DNA of 64,000 nucleotides from Natronorubrum halophilum (GTDB taxonomy: Archaea; Halobacteriota; Halobacteria; Halobacteriales; Natrialbaceae): positions 930,001 through 994,000 of the forward strand of contig NZ_QQTY01000001.1 of the NCBI RefSeq assembly GCF_003670115.1. Direction: 5' to 3'. The notes beneath the pieces are model-generated. The model made no database searches. It was given only the letters and a program-made list of their open reading frames with translations, and was not told where the DNA came from. A program made the translations under genes and the position numbers. Every line of letters starts with the position of its first letter. Within the stretch, counting starts at the first letter, position 1. Shown here one piece after another: positions 51,123 through 60,686 of this stretch.

Positions 51123-51911
51123 CTACTTCGGCGACGCCTCCGCCGAACGGCCCGTTTCCTCCTCTGGCGTCTCCTGGGTCACCTCGAGGAACGCCTCCTC
51201 GAGACTGCGGGCTTCGCCGGTCTCGGCGCGGGATTTCAACGCTTCGGGCTCCCCCTGAGCGACGAGTTTGCCGTCGTGAAGGACGCCGATTTCGTCGGCC
51301 AGTTCGTCGACGACGGGGAGGATGTGCGTCGAGAGGAAGATCGTCATCTTCTGATCCGCGAGGTCGGCGATCGTCTCGCGCATCGTCCGAGCGGCGCGAG
51401 GGTCGAGCCCGCTCGTGGGTTCGTCGAGGAAGGCGACGGCGGGTTCGTGCAACACCGCCTGGATGACGCCGACCTTCTGGCGCATCCCCTTGGAGTAGCC
51501 TTCGATGCGCCTGTCGGCGTCCTCGAGCAGGTCGAATCGCTCGAGCATGGACTCGATCCGGTCGCGCGACTCGGCCTCGGGCAGATCCCGCAGACCGGCG
51601 GCGTACTCGAGTTGCTCGCGGCCGGTGAGTTCGTCGTAGATCGGCGGCTCTTCGGGCAGGTACCCGATGTGGGGCGTGACGTCCTCGCGGTCGGCGATCG
51701 AGTGGCCGGCGACGCGCGCCGTTCCCGACGTCGGCTTGGTAAGCGTCGTCAGCATCCGCATCGTCGTCGTCTTCCCCGCGCCGTTCGGGCCGAGGAAGCC
51801 GTAGACCGTTCCACGGTCGACGTCCATCGTCAATCCGTCGACGGCGGTCGTCTCCCCGTACCGTTTCGTGAGGGACTCGGTTTCGATGGCGGCTGCATCG
51901 ACAGAGCTCAT
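51123..51911 (-). CDS. ABC transporter ATP-binding protein (ABC-2 exporter type)
   Basis: 262 residues. Walker A YGFLGPNGAGKTTTMRMLTT, Q-loop region IGYLPEEPPIYDELTGREQL, signature EGYSKGMRQKVGVIQAVLHE (SKGM in place of SGGQ), Walker B VAFLDEPTSGLDPRAARTMR and the H-loop in FLSTHILPVVDELADEIGVL. It energises the permease encoded divergently at 52160. Start at ATG 51911, with TATA ttatac centred about 28 bases upstream. Confidence 0.93.
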   Translation of the reverse strand: MSSVDAAAIETESLTKRYGETTAVDGLTMDVDRGTVYGFLGPNGAGKTTTMRMLTTLTKPTSGTARVAGHSIADREDVTPHIGYLPEEPPIYDELTGREQLEYAAGLRDLPEAESRDRIESMLERFDLLEDADRRIEGYSKGMRQKVGVIQAVLHEPAVAFLDEPTSGLDPRAARTMRETIADLADQKMTIFLSTHILPVVDELADEIGVLHDGKLVAQGEPEALKSRAETGEARSLEEAFLEVTQETPEEETGRSAEASPK

Positions 51912-51934
51912 ACTCGTCTCGTTTCGTCGGCATC

Positions 51935-51944
51935 TGTATAAATG
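51935..51944 (-). promoter_or_regulatory. TATA box of the ABC ATPase gene
   Basis: Minus strand catttataca 28 bases before ATG 51911: a leaderless promoter facing away from that of the permease. Confidence 0.6.
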
Positions 51945-52075
51945 TGTAACACGTTCCGTCGAGGGCGAGGGCACCGACGTCCGAACGCGATTCAGCCGAG
52001 AACGCCGTCGCGAACGACCGGTTCGCGACGGACGCCGCCGTCGACGGTCCGGCTCCGACCGCATGACAAAATCCA

Positions 52076-52084
52076 AACTATTTA
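52076..52084 (+). promoter_or_regulatory. TATA box of the permease transcript
   Basis: aaactattt, centred about 28 bases before ATG 52110. It predicts a transcript starting at the leader ORF, not at the permease start. Confidence 0.5.
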
Positions 52085-52109
52085 CTCGGTGCAGGACGCG
52101 CTATCGATT

Positions 52110-52160
52110 ATGATCCCCGAACCAACGTGCAGTCCCCGGTTCGTGTGGGGGTATCGGTGA
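52110..52160 (+). CDS. Possible 16-codon leader peptide of the ABC permease
   Basis: ATG 52110 opens MIPEPTCSPRFVWGYR and stops at TGA 52158-52160, whose last base is the A of the permease ATG (tgatg). The TATA box at 52076-52084 would start the mRNA exactly at this ATG. Could be a translational coupler for the permease, or chance. No family to compare. Confidence 0.4.
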   Translation: MIPEPTCSPRFVWGYR

Positions 52161-53821
52161 TGTCGCGCGTTCCCCTCGTCGTCGCCAGAACGGAATTTCG
52201 CCGGACGGTTCGAGCGGTTTCCTCCGAGCGGACGAAGCTGCTCATGATGGCGGCGCTCGCGGTGTTCATGCTCGGGTCGGTCGTGATCGCCGGCGGCTAC
52301 TTGCTCCCCGAACTGGGCGAGCAGTTGGCGGAAGGTGTCACCGCCGAAGGCGCTGCGATGGCGACGGAACTCGTCACCGGCGGGGTCGCAGTCGGGTGGC
52401 TGTTTTTGATCTTTATGGCGGGAATACGAACGTTCACGTCGGCAGCGACCGTCGATAAACCCGCCTTTCTGCTCACTTCGACGTCGCTCCGGAACACCGT
52501 CATCGGCGTCATCGCGGCCGAGATCCTGCTGTTCGGCGTCTGGCTCGTGCCACCGGCAATACTGCTTTCAGGCGCGTTCGCCTACGGTGCGGGGACGATC
52601 CTCCCCGTCCCGTTCACGCTGCTCGCCGTCGCGCTCGTCCTCGTCACCGCCGTCCCCGTCGGGTTCGTCGTCGGCACCTGGGTCCGCCACCTGGTCACCG
52701 TCTACGAGCCGATCGCCCGGTATCGAGTGGTGTTGCTCATCGGATTCTGGGTGGTCTACTTCGGCGCGATCATGACGGGGCAGTTCAACGTCGTCATGGG
52801 CCGGTTGTTCACCGCCCTCCAAGACAGCCCGCTGGGCTGGCCCGGCCACCTGCTGTTGGCCGGCGTCCCGAACGTTGCCGCCTCGAGCGCGACGATCGCT
52901 GGAGCCATTGTGGGTGCAACGCTCCTTAGTACGGTCGCGTTCGCCGTCGGCATCGCCTCCGCGCGGATACACTGGTTCGCCGATCCCGCCCGATTCGAGG
53001 AATCGGCGGAGCCGGCACAGCCGGATTCGTCGAACCGACTCGCGGGGCTGCTCGCTCGCGGCGTCGCGCGACCGACGCAGACGGTCACGCTGACTGCCAT
53101 CCGTCGAACCAAACGCGCCCCGATCCGACTGGTCTACGTCGCCTATCCGCTGTTCGGTGCGATCGGATTCGTTCAGGGTATCATCCAGACCGGAACGGTA
53201 CCCTCGTACGCGGCCGTGATCCTCTCGCTCTACGTCATCTGGGCCACCGGAGCCCTGTTTACACTCAACCCGCTGGGCGACCTCGGACCGGCGTTGCCGG
53301 CCGTGGTCACGTCGCCGCTCACCGGGCGGCAGGCCATCAGTGGATTGGTGGTCGCCGGGACGCTCGTCGCCGCCCCGGTCGCCCTCGTCGTCTCGCTCGC
53401 GTTGGGACTCATCAGCCCGCTCTCGCTCGAGCAAACGGCCGCGCTGGTTGCCGGAACGGTCGTCGGCACCGTCGTAACGCCGGCGCTCGCGACCGGTATC
53501 GGGTCGACGTTCCCCCGGTTCGGGAGCGTCAACGTCACGAACAACCGCGAGGCGGTGATGCCGAGCAAGACCGCGTTCGTCGTCTACTCGCTCGCGATCG
53601 TACTCCCGGCGGCCGCAGCGGTCGTCCTCTATACGGACTCCCCCGACATGCTCGCCGAGTTGATCACGACGGTCTCCGCGTGGACGCCCGGTCCCGACGT
53701 GTCAGTCTCCGCTCGCGGGATCACCATCACCGCGTGGGCCGTCCTCGTTATCGGCCTCGTCGCGCCGGTGGTCTCGTCGCTGTACGCCGTCGAACGGTTC
53801 GACTGGTACACGCTCGACTGA
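52160..53821 (+). CDS. ABC-2 type exporter permease
   Basis: 553 residues with about 12-14 hydrophobic helices in the arrangement of ABC-2 export permeases (ARTEFRRTVRAVSSERTKLL, then MMAALAVFMLGSVVIAGGYL; TSPLTGRQAISGLVVAGTLV farther on). Its soluble loop ARFEESAEPAQPDSSNRLAG is acidic. Divergent from and probably the partner of the ATPase at 51123. Cargo unknown. Confidence 0.85.
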   Translation: MSRVPLVVARTEFRRTVRAVSSERTKLLMMAALAVFMLGSVVIAGGYLLPELGEQLAEGVTAEGAAMATELVTGGVAVGWLFLIFMAGIRTFTSAATVDKPAFLLTSTSLRNTVIGVIAAEILLFGVWLVPPAILLSGAFAYGAGTILPVPFTLLAVALVLVTAVPVGFVVGTWVRHLVTVYEPIARYRVVLLIGFWVVYFGAIMTGQFNVVMGRLFTALQDSPLGWPGHLLLAGVPNVAASSATIAGAIVGATLLSTVAFAVGIASARIHWFADPARFEESAEPAQPDSSNRLAGLLARGVARPTQTVTLTAIRRTKRAPIRLVYVAYPLFGAIGFVQGIIQTGTVPSYAAVILSLYVIWATGALFTLNPLGDLGPALPAVVTSPLTGRQAISGLVVAGTLVAAPVALVVSLALGLISPLSLEQTAALVAGTVVGTVVTPALATGIGSTFPRFGSVNVTNNREAVMPSKTAFVVYSLAIVLPAAAAVVLYTDSPDMLAELITTVSAWTPGPDVSVSARGITITAWAVLVIGLVAPVVSSLYAVERFDWYTLD

Positions 53822-53934
53822 ATTCCCGAATCCTCCTCGAGCGCGGCCGAGCTCGTATTCGAAGTCGGCGACCGTCGACGTCCCGATATCGACGACCCAA
53901 TACTTATTTCGCGGGCCGAGAAACCGCTCGCGCA

Positions 53935-54510
53935 ATGCCACGGCTGTGGCGGCTGACACGGAATCGGTACGGTCGCGCCGTCTACGACGCGCTCGCACGG
54001 CGCGGAATCACGGCGACGGAGATGATCGAGTACGTCGCCGACCTCGAGGACGCGCCGGCCGCCGACGGCGGGAGCCAGCGCAGTGCATACGCGGTCGAGA
54101 CCTGCGATCCGTCGACGGTCACAGCGCTTGACGCGCCAATCAAAGAACTCCAGTCGGACGAACTCGTCGTCGCCGCGCTCGAGGACGACCGTCCCCGTGG
54201 TTACCTGTTTTGCTCCGTCGACGCGGCCCACGAGATCCATCCCCTCGAGCGGGAGTTGCGCTTCGAGGGGGTGTACATCAGGCGCGTCTTCGTCGACCCC
54301 GACCACCGCAACCGCGGCATCGCGACGGCGCTGGTCGGCGAGACCTGCCGACTGGCCCGGAAACGGGGGGAAGAACGCGCGACGGCGCTGGTCGCGCTCG
54401 ACAACAGCCCCTCGCGAGCCCTGTTCGAACGCCACGGATTCGACCCGAATCGCCGCCGCCGCTACGTCAGGGTCGGTCCGTTCTCCCATCGATCGGTTCG
54501 ACCGACCTGA
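53935..54510 (+). CDS. GNAT-family N-acetyltransferase
   Basis: 191 residues. The acetyl-CoA motif reads VYIRRVFVDPDHRNRGIATA followed by LVGETCRLARKRGEERATAL, and the C-terminal ALDNSPSRALFERHGFD is the GNAT motif B. An N-terminal segment (MPRLWRLTRNRYGRAVYDAL) adds a helix not typical of the core. TATA-like acttattt lies about 31 bases before the ATG. Acceptor unknown. Confidence 0.9.
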   Translation: MPRLWRLTRNRYGRAVYDALARRGITATEMIEYVADLEDAPAADGGSQRSAYAVETCDPSTVTALDAPIKELQSDELVVAALEDDRPRGYLFCSVDAAHEIHPLERELRFEGVYIRRVFVDPDHRNRGIATALVGETCRLARKRGEERATALVALDNSPSRALFERHGFDPNRRRRYVRVGPFSHRSVRPT

Positions 54511-54590
54511 TCGGGACATACCTCCGAGCTCGGTGCATTCGCCGTCCCGTACAGATCGACGGAAACTCCGTACTGGCACGTAGCGACCAG

Positions 54591-54623
54591 GAACTATATA
54601 GATACGCACTAAGTAAATAGTTC
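54591..54623. promoter_or_regulatory. gaactat/atagttc inverted repeat upstream of a TATA box
   Basis: Arms 54591-54597 and 54617-54623 face each other across 19 bases, ending just before the ctttattt TATA at 54633-54640 of the phosphatidyltransferase gene. A plausible regulator site; arms are only 7 bp. Confidence 0.35.
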
Positions 54624-54669
54624 TCGGAGCAGCTTTATTTCGGTTCGGGTGGAGGTACCACTCGAGCGG

Positions 54670-55368
54670 ATGACCAACGAACTGCGAGAGGCGATACGGG
54701 GCGTCAGGAACCGACTGGATCTCGCCGATCGACGGGTCGGGACGTCGGCCGAACGAACGAACGTGCTCGAACAGTTGACGGGCGCCGACTACATCAGCCT
54801 CGGGGCGCTGTTCGTCGGCTGGGCCAGCGCCCTACTGTTCGTCGGCGGCGAACCCAACTGGGCGCTGCTGGCCATGTTCGGCGCGTTCCTGCTGGACAAG
54901 GCCGACGGCTGGTACGCCCGCCGCACGGGGACGTCGTCGCCGTTCGGCCGGCAGGTAGACTCGTTCATCGACATCTTCGCTTACCTGGTGCCGGCGGTAC
55001 TTCTCTATCACTTCGTCCTCGCGCCGCACGTATTCGCTAGCCTCGTCGTCGGCTTCCTCGTGCTCGCCTTCGGCGGTCTGCGACTGGTCCGGCACAACGA
55101 GGAAGGATTCGGCTCCGACGGCGGCGCCAGTTACTACCACGGGACGACGGTCGTCCACACGAACCTCCTCGTGGTCGCGAACTACTTCGTCGCCGCTCTC
55201 GTCGGGTCGTGGAACGGCTGGATCGCGGGATTGCTCGTCGCCGCCGCCTGCCCGCTGATGGTCTCGGACTACAAGGCCTACAAGACCGACGGCACCCACC
55301 TTCTCGCCGGCCTCGCCGCGGTCGCGGCCGTCGGCCTGGCACTGGGCCTCGAGTTCGGTTACCTATGA
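54670..55368 (+). CDS. CDP-alcohol phosphatidyltransferase-family membrane enzyme
   Basis: 232 residues with about 6-7 helices. The catalytic motif is DKADGWYARRTGTSSPFGRQ followed by VDSFIDIF, that is D-G-x2-A-R-x8-G-x3-D-x3-D. Transfers a phospho-alcohol from a CDP-lipid or CDP-alcohol, probably in archaetidylserine or archaetidyl-alcohol synthesis; the substrate is inferred. Stop overlaps the next gene's start (ATGA). Confidence 0.88.
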   Translation: MTNELREAIRGVRNRLDLADRRVGTSAERTNVLEQLTGADYISLGALFVGWASALLFVGGEPNWALLAMFGAFLLDKADGWYARRTGTSSPFGRQVDSFIDIFAYLVPAVLLYHFVLAPHVFASLVVGFLVLAFGGLRLVRHNEEGFGSDGGASYYHGTTVVHTNLLVVANYFVAALVGSWNGWIAGLLVAAACPLMVSDYKAYKTDGTHLLAGLAAVAAVGLALGLEFGYL

Positions 55369-56099
55369 CGAACCGGACCGAATACGCCGCGATCGATCCA
55401 GGGCCGCAAACGCTCCGAATCGACCCCCACGTGCACACCGCGGCGTCCTTTGACGGGACGACGACGCCGACGGAACTGGTCGACGCGGCCCGCCGCGCCG
55501 GCCTCGATGGAATCGCCGTCACCGACCACGATACGATCGACGGCGCCCGTGAGGTCGCGCGACTGGCGCCCGCTGATCTCCTCGTCATCGTCGGCTGCGA
55601 GGTCTCGACCGCCGACGGCCACCTGCTCGCGCTCGGCGTCGACGCCGCGCCGGAACCCGGCCGCCCGCTCCCCCGGACGGCCCGAACGGTGCGAGACGCC
55701 GGCGGGATCGCAGTCGTCGCCCACCCGTTCCAGCGCTCGCGCCACGGGGCCCGCGGGGCCGCGATCGACGGCGTCGACGGCGTCGAGGTCTACAACGCCC
55801 ACGCCGTCACGAACGTCCGCAACCGACAGGCCGACCGGTTCGTGATCCGCCGCGACTACCCCCGGTTCGGCGGCAGTGACGCCCACCGTCCGGCGAACGT
55901 CGGCCGCGCCGCTACCGACGTTCGACTCCCTGCCGACGCCGTTTCGTCCCCGGATGCTACGCCCGCGACCGAGACGGTCCTCGAGGCGATGCGCGCCGGT
56001 CGAACCGACCCCGTCGGAGATCGGACGACGGCCTGGCAGTACATGACCAAGGTCGTCGGCAACGCCCGGCGGAAGACGCCGTCGCTTTCGCTGTTCTGA
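55365..56099 (+). CDS. PHP-domain phosphoesterase
   Basis: 244 residues. Metal-site motifs in order: IDPHVHTAASFDG, AVTDHDTIDGAREV, VVAHPFQRSRHG and GGSDAHRPANVG. PHP proteins hydrolyse phosphoesters, as in histidinol phosphatase and polymerase exonuclease domains. Its start overlaps the phosphatidyltransferase stop, suggesting a linked job in lipid or phosphoester chemistry, not shown. Confidence 0.9.
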   Translation: MTNRTEYAAIDPGPQTLRIDPHVHTAASFDGTTTPTELVDAARRAGLDGIAVTDHDTIDGAREVARLAPADLLVIVGCEVSTADGHLLALGVDAAPEPGRPLPRTARTVRDAGGIAVVAHPFQRSRHGARGAAIDGVDGVEVYNAHAVTNVRNRQADRFVIRRDYPRFGGSDAHRPANVGRAATDVRLPADAVSSPDATPATETVLEAMRAGRTDPVGDRTTAWQYMTKVVGNARRKTPSLSLF

Positions 56100-56253
56100 G
56101 CGGTCTGCGATGCCGAATTCGAGGGTAGTACGGCGCGACGTTCCGGTTCGTCGCGCTGTCGCTGTGATTCGAGAAGCGCCGCTCGAGTCCACCCCGACCG
56201 CCAGAAGGGACTTCTTTATCAGGATTGAGAGCTACGTACCGAACAGTATCGCT

Positions 56254-56910
56254 ATGATGGCGCTCACCCACGGGTTCATGGCCCTCGCGGCCGCCGTTTT
56301 TCTCTTACCGGTTTTCGGCGAGTACGCCGGGCCGGCCCTCCTTGCGGCCGCGTTCCTCGGCGGCCTCGCGCCCGACGCCGATCTGGTGGCGCGCCACCGG
56401 AAGACGCTGCACTTTCCGGTCTGGTTCTCGGTCGCGACGCTCGCGCTCTCGAGTCTCGCTGCCCTGACGGGGTCGGGCACGCTTCTGGTGCTGACCGTCG
56501 CTGTCTGGGCCGCCGCCCTCCACTCGATTTCGGACGTCCTCGGCGGCAGCGCCGAGTGTGAGCCGTGGAATCCCGTGACCGAAAACGGCGTCTACAACCA
56601 CGTTCTCGGGCGCTGGCACCGACCGCGCCGGTACGTCCGCTACTCGGGCGCGCCGGAGGACTTCCTCGTCTGTCTCGCCTTCGCGGCCGTCGCGATCGAC
56701 TCCGGACTGACCGGACCGGCCGTCGACCGCGCGCTGCTCGTGCTCGTGGCGTTCGCCGGCGTCTACGCGCTCTGTCGGAAACGACTTGCGGAGATCGGCA
56801 CGGTGGCCGGTAGTCTCGTTCCGAGGAAACTGCGCGCGATCCTCCCTGCGGTCCGCGTCGAGGAGACCGAGACCGACGGGACGACGGTCGACATTCGGTT
56901 CGGACGGTGA
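56254..56910 (+). CDS. Membrane-bound metal-dependent hydrolase-like (YdjM/DUF457) protein
   Basis: 218 residues: MMALTHGFMALAAAVFLLPV, GGLAPDADLVARHRKTLHFP, HSISDVLGGSAECEPWNPVT and HVLGRWHRPRRYVRYSGAPE. The HG, DADL and H-Dx motif layout with four to five helices is that of DUF457 (YdjM) proteins. Second ATG at 56257 is an alternative. A TATA-like tctttatc lies about 37 bases upstream. Confidence 0.85.
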   Translation: MMALTHGFMALAAAVFLLPVFGEYAGPALLAAAFLGGLAPDADLVARHRKTLHFPVWFSVATLALSSLAALTGSGTLLVLTVAVWAAALHSISDVLGGSAECEPWNPVTENGVYNHVLGRWHRPRRYVRYSGAPEDFLVCLAFAAVAIDSGLTGPAVDRALLVLVAFAGVYALCRKRLAEIGTVAGSLVPRKLRAILPAVRVEETETDGTTVDIRFGR

Positions 56911-57358
56911 GCCAATCGAATCGTCACGGCTCGCGTCGGTCGGCCCGTCCCGGCCCGGAGAGCCGATTTTACCAGTTTCGTTTCGCCTCGACGGAGGATC
57001 GTACTGGTCGTCGCGTTATCGATATCGGCCGCTCGGGCGACCGCTCGCATGTCGACGGCTGACGAACCTACCTGAAGCGCAGGGAGAACGACGCCGTCCG
57101 GATCTGGAAACGAGACGTATCGCGTGGTCGCCGCCGAGTACGAGACGGTGTACGATACCACGCTGTCCCACGGATTCGCCGCGAACGAAGGCAGCGATCG
57201 GCCCCACAACTGGTCGGCGAGAGTCGGCAGCCGGTCGAATCGGAAACGCGAGCGAGGTGGACGAGATCGACGGCAAGAACGAGATGGGATACCCCGCCGC
57301 TGCGCTCGAAAACGAGAAAAACGGCAACACTGGCTCGAGAGAGCCGTCCGTCAGTTCG
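56911..57358. other. Convergent intergenic region, no gene seen
   Basis: About 450 bases between the DUF457-like gene and the 3' end of carB. Open frames on both strands (for example about 57016-57330 and 57124-57405) encode basic, arginine-rich chains unlike the acidic proteins of this genome. No hairpin or repeat stood out. Probably contains transcription termination regions for both flanks. Confidence 0.6.
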
Positions 57359-60300
57359 TCAGTCCGAGCGGCCCCACTCGGCGGAGCGCTTCGGGCGTCC
57401 GGTGATCGCCTGGACGTCGATCGGTTCGTCCTCGGCTTCGAGCGCCTCGAGCGCGGCCGCGGCGCTGGCGGGCGTCGAGAAGTAGGTTATCTCCTCCTCG
57501 ACGGCGACCTCGAGCAGGCTGCGATCCCGCGAGACGATGAGATCGACTTTGCCTTCGCGGACGGCCTGGGGAAGATCGACTTCCTCGCAGAGGTTGAAGT
57601 GGTCGGTGAAGCCGTCGACGAGCGCGTCGCCTTCGTCGGTTTCCGGATCGGGGAACTCGTCGGCCGAGAGGTCGATGATGGCAGTTCCCGACTCGGGAAT
57701 CGGCTTGCCCGTCGCGTCCTGAGCCTTGTCGTAGGCCTTGCCGAAGGTGTCGGCGCTACCCATGACCTCGCCGGTGGATTTCATCTCCGGGCCGAGACGC
57801 GGGTCCGAGCCCGGCAGGCGGTCGAACGGCAGGACGACCTCCTTGATCGACGTCTGTTCGGGGATCTGCTCGTCGATATCGAGGTCGGCGAGCGTGGTGC
57901 CGGCCATGACCTTCGCGGCGATCTTGGCGATCGGCACGCCGGTCGCCTTCGAGATGAACGGGACGGTACGCGAGGAGCGCGGGTTCGCCTCGAGAACGTA
58001 CACTTCGCCAGCGTCGGACTCATCCGAGTCCGACGAGCCATCCGGGCTACGCCCGGAGACGCCGCGCACTGCAAGCTGGACGTTCAGCAGGCCGACGGTG
58101 TCGAGCGCGTCGGCGATGTCCTCGGTCACCTCGCGGACGCGAGTCAGCGTGTCGTCGTCGAGCGAGCGCGGTGGGATCATACAGGCCGAGTCGCCGGAGT
58201 GGACTCCGGCGGCCTCGACGTGTTCCATGATGCCGCCGATCAGGACGTCCTCGCCGTCGGAAACGGCGTCGACGTCGAGTTCGACCGCGTCCTCGAGGAA
58301 GTCGTCGACGAGAATCGGTTTCTCCGGGCTCACGCGGACGGCTTCCTCGATGTACTTCTCGAGTTCCTCGTCGTCGTAGACGACCTCCATCGCGCGGCCA
58401 CCCAGCACGTAGGAGGGACGGACGAGGACGGGGTAGCCGATGTCGTGAGCGAGTTCGAGCGCCTCCGTCTTGGAGAAGGCGGTCCCGCCCTCGGGCTGGG
58501 CGATCCCCAGTTCGTCCATCAGGGCGTTGAAGCGGTCGCGGTCCTCCGCCAAGTCCATCGCTTCGACGCTGGTTCCCATGACCGAACATTCGAGGCCGCG
58601 ACGGGTGATCTCGTCCTTCAGCGGTTCGCCGATGTTGACCGACGTCTGGCCGCCGAACTGGACCATCACGCCGTCGGCACCGGTCGCCTCGGCGACGTCG
58701 GCGACCTCCTCGGCCGTAATCGGCTCGAAGAACAGCCCATCGGAGGTGTCGTAGTCCGTCGAAACCGTCTCGGGGTTGTTGTTGACGACGTGAGCGTCGA
58801 CCCCCATTTCGCGCAGCGCCTGCACGGCGTGGACCGAACAGTAGTCGAACTCGACGCCCTGCCCGATACGGATCGGGCCGCCGCCGACGACGATCACGCT
58901 CTCGAGGTCGCGATCGACCTCGAGTTCGCCGGAGGCGGCGTCGCCGATGAGCGGGCCGGACTCGAACTCCGGCTTGCGCGCGGAGTAGTAGTACGGCGTT
59001 TCCGCCTCGAACTCGCCGGCGCAGGTGTCAACTTGCTTGTACGTCCGTCCGGGAACGGCTTCCTCGACGGTGCCGACGTCGGTTCCCGCCGTCGCGGCGA
59101 TGGAGGTGTTGGTGTGGCCGGCAATCGCGGCCTCGGTGAAGTCGCCCTCCTGTGCGGCCAGCGTCGAGTCGGCGATGCGCTCGTAGCGCTCGACGTACCA
59201 CTCGAAGACGCCCGTAAGCTCCTGGACCGCCGCGGCGGTGTAGCCGCGTTCGAAGGCCTCGAACATCGCGTAGGGACGGTCGGGGGAGGGGCGCTCGAGG
59301 TAGTGCTCCTCGAGTTCCTCGTCGGAGACGTCGGCCCAGTCGACGTCGGGTTCGTACTCCGACGAGCGAAGCGCCTTCAGGAGTGACTCCTCGAAGGTGC
59401 GGCCGATGGCCATCGCCTCGCCGGTCGATTTCATCGCCGTCGTCAGCTCGAAATCGACGTCTTCGAACTTGTCCTTGGGCCAGCGCGGAACTTTGGTAAC
59501 CACGTAGTCGATCGCGGGCTCGAACGCGGCCGTCGTCTCGCCGGTGATCTCGTTCGTGATCTCGTGGAGACGCTTGCCGAGTGCGACCTTCGCGGTCACG
59601 CGAGCGATCGGGTACCCCGTCGCCTTGGAGGCGAGCGCGGAGGAACGAGAGACGCGCGGGTTGACCTCAACGACCCTGTATTCGCCGCCGGGGGTGCCGT
59701 CGTCGTGCCAGGCGAACTGGATGTTACAGCCGCCCTGAATGCCGAGTTCGCGGATGACGTCGAGCGCGGCCGTACGCATCTCCTGGTGGCCCTCGTCGGG
59801 GACGATCTGGGAGGGCGTGACGACCGTCGACTCCCCGGTGTGGATACCCATCGGGTCGATGTTCTCCATGTTACAGATGATGATACAGGAGTCGTCGGCG
59901 TCGCGCATGACCTCGTACTCGTACTCGACCCAGCCGGCGATCGATTCGGTGATGAGGACCTCGCTGTTGCGCGAGAGGCGAAGCCCTTTGCGGACGCGAG
60001 CGAGGAGTTCGTCCATCTCCTCGACGACGCCCGAGCCGGAGCCGCCGAGCGTGTAGGTCGTTCGGGCGATGACCGGCAAGCCGCCGACCTTCTCGACGGC
60101 GGCCTCGACGCGCTCGCGGATGTCCTCGTCGCTGAGTTCCGTGACCGACTCGCCCTCCTCGAGCGAGATCGTCGTCGATCGAGGAACGGGCTGCCCGATC
60201 TTCTCCATCCGCTTGCGGAAGAGGTCGCGGTCTTCGGTCGCGTAGATCGTATCCAGGGGCGTCCCCATGATCTCGACGTCGTACTGCTCGAGTACGCCTT

Positions 60301-60634
60301 CTTCTGCTAGTTCGGCGGTGACGTTCAGTCCGGTCTGGCCGCCGAGACCGGCGATAACGCCGTCGGGCTGTTCCTTCCGGATGATCTCGGCGATGGCCTC
60401 GGTCGTGATCGGCTCGATGTAAACCTCGTCAGCCATCTCCGGATCGGTCATGATCGTCGCCGGGTTCGAGTTGACGAGCACGACGCGAGCGCCCTCCTCC
60501 TGTAGCGCCCGGCAGGCCTGTGCGCCGGAGTAGTCGAACTCGGCGGCCTGCCCGATCTGGATCGGTCCGCTCCCGATCAACAGGATCGTGCGTCCATCCC
60601 CTGTGTCGCTCTCGCCCTGATGGTCCGTGCTCAT
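57359..60634 (-). CDS. carB: Carbamoyl-phosphate synthase large subunit
   Basis: 1091 residues. Two homologous ATP-grasp halves: ILLIGSGPIQIGQAAEFDYS with VLVNSNPATIMTDPEMADEV in the first, VIVVGGGPIRIGQGVEFDYC with NNNPETVSTDYDTSDGLFFE in the second. An insertion SDSDESDAGEVYVLEANPRS appears in the second half, and the C-terminal MGS-like domain closes the chain (TYFSTPASAAAALEALEAED). Makes carbamoyl phosphate for arginine and pyrimidines; the small subunit is not in the window. Start at ATG 60634 with TATA-like gcttatta about 34 bases upstream. Confidence 0.97.
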   Translation of the reverse strand: MSTDHQGESDTGDGRTILLIGSGPIQIGQAAEFDYSGAQACRALQEEGARVVLVNSNPATIMTDPEMADEVYIEPITTEAIAEIIRKEQPDGVIAGLGGQTGLNVTAELAEEGVLEQYDVEIMGTPLDTIYATEDRDLFRKRMEKIGQPVPRSTTISLEEGESVTELSDEDIRERVEAAVEKVGGLPVIARTTYTLGGSGSGVVEEMDELLARVRKGLRLSRNSEVLITESIAGWVEYEYEVMRDADDSCIIICNMENIDPMGIHTGESTVVTPSQIVPDEGHQEMRTAALDVIRELGIQGGCNIQFAWHDDGTPGGEYRVVEVNPRVSRSSALASKATGYPIARVTAKVALGKRLHEITNEITGETTAAFEPAIDYVVTKVPRWPKDKFEDVDFELTTAMKSTGEAMAIGRTFEESLLKALRSSEYEPDVDWADVSDEELEEHYLERPSPDRPYAMFEAFERGYTAAAVQELTGVFEWYVERYERIADSTLAAQEGDFTEAAIAGHTNTSIAATAGTDVGTVEEAVPGRTYKQVDTCAGEFEAETPYYYSARKPEFESGPLIGDAASGELEVDRDLESVIVVGGGPIRIGQGVEFDYCSVHAVQALREMGVDAHVVNNNPETVSTDYDTSDGLFFEPITAEEVADVAEATGADGVMVQFGGQTSVNIGEPLKDEITRRGLECSVMGTSVEAMDLAEDRDRFNALMDELGIAQPEGGTAFSKTEALELAHDIGYPVLVRPSYVLGGRAMEVVYDDEELEKYIEEAVRVSPEKPILVDDFLEDAVELDVDAVSDGEDVLIGGIMEHVEAAGVHSGDSACMIPPRSLDDDTLTRVREVTEDIADALDTVGLLNVQLAVRGVSGRSPDGSSDSDESDAGEVYVLEANPRSSRTVPFISKATGVPIAKIAAKVMAGTTLADLDIDEQIPEQTSIKEVVLPFDRLPGSDPRLGPEMKSTGEVMGSADTFGKAYDKAQDATGKPIPESGTAIIDLSADEFPDPETDEGDALVDGFTDHFNLCEEVDLPQAVREGKVDLIVSRDRSLLEVAVEEEITYFSTPASAAAALEALEAEDEPIDVQAITGRPKRSAEWGRSD

Positions 60635-60686
60635 GTTACTTGTTCGTCCGAAGTTCGTACATCGTAATAAGCCCCACGATACAGTA

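Noticed and set aside
57016-57405. Overlapping short frames on both strands in the gap before carB
   Set aside because: Basic arginine-rich translations unlike the acidic proteome and without promoters or family motifs.
56786-59386. 866-codon plus-strand frame
   Set aside because: Antisense to carB; the carB frame holds both ATP-grasp halves.
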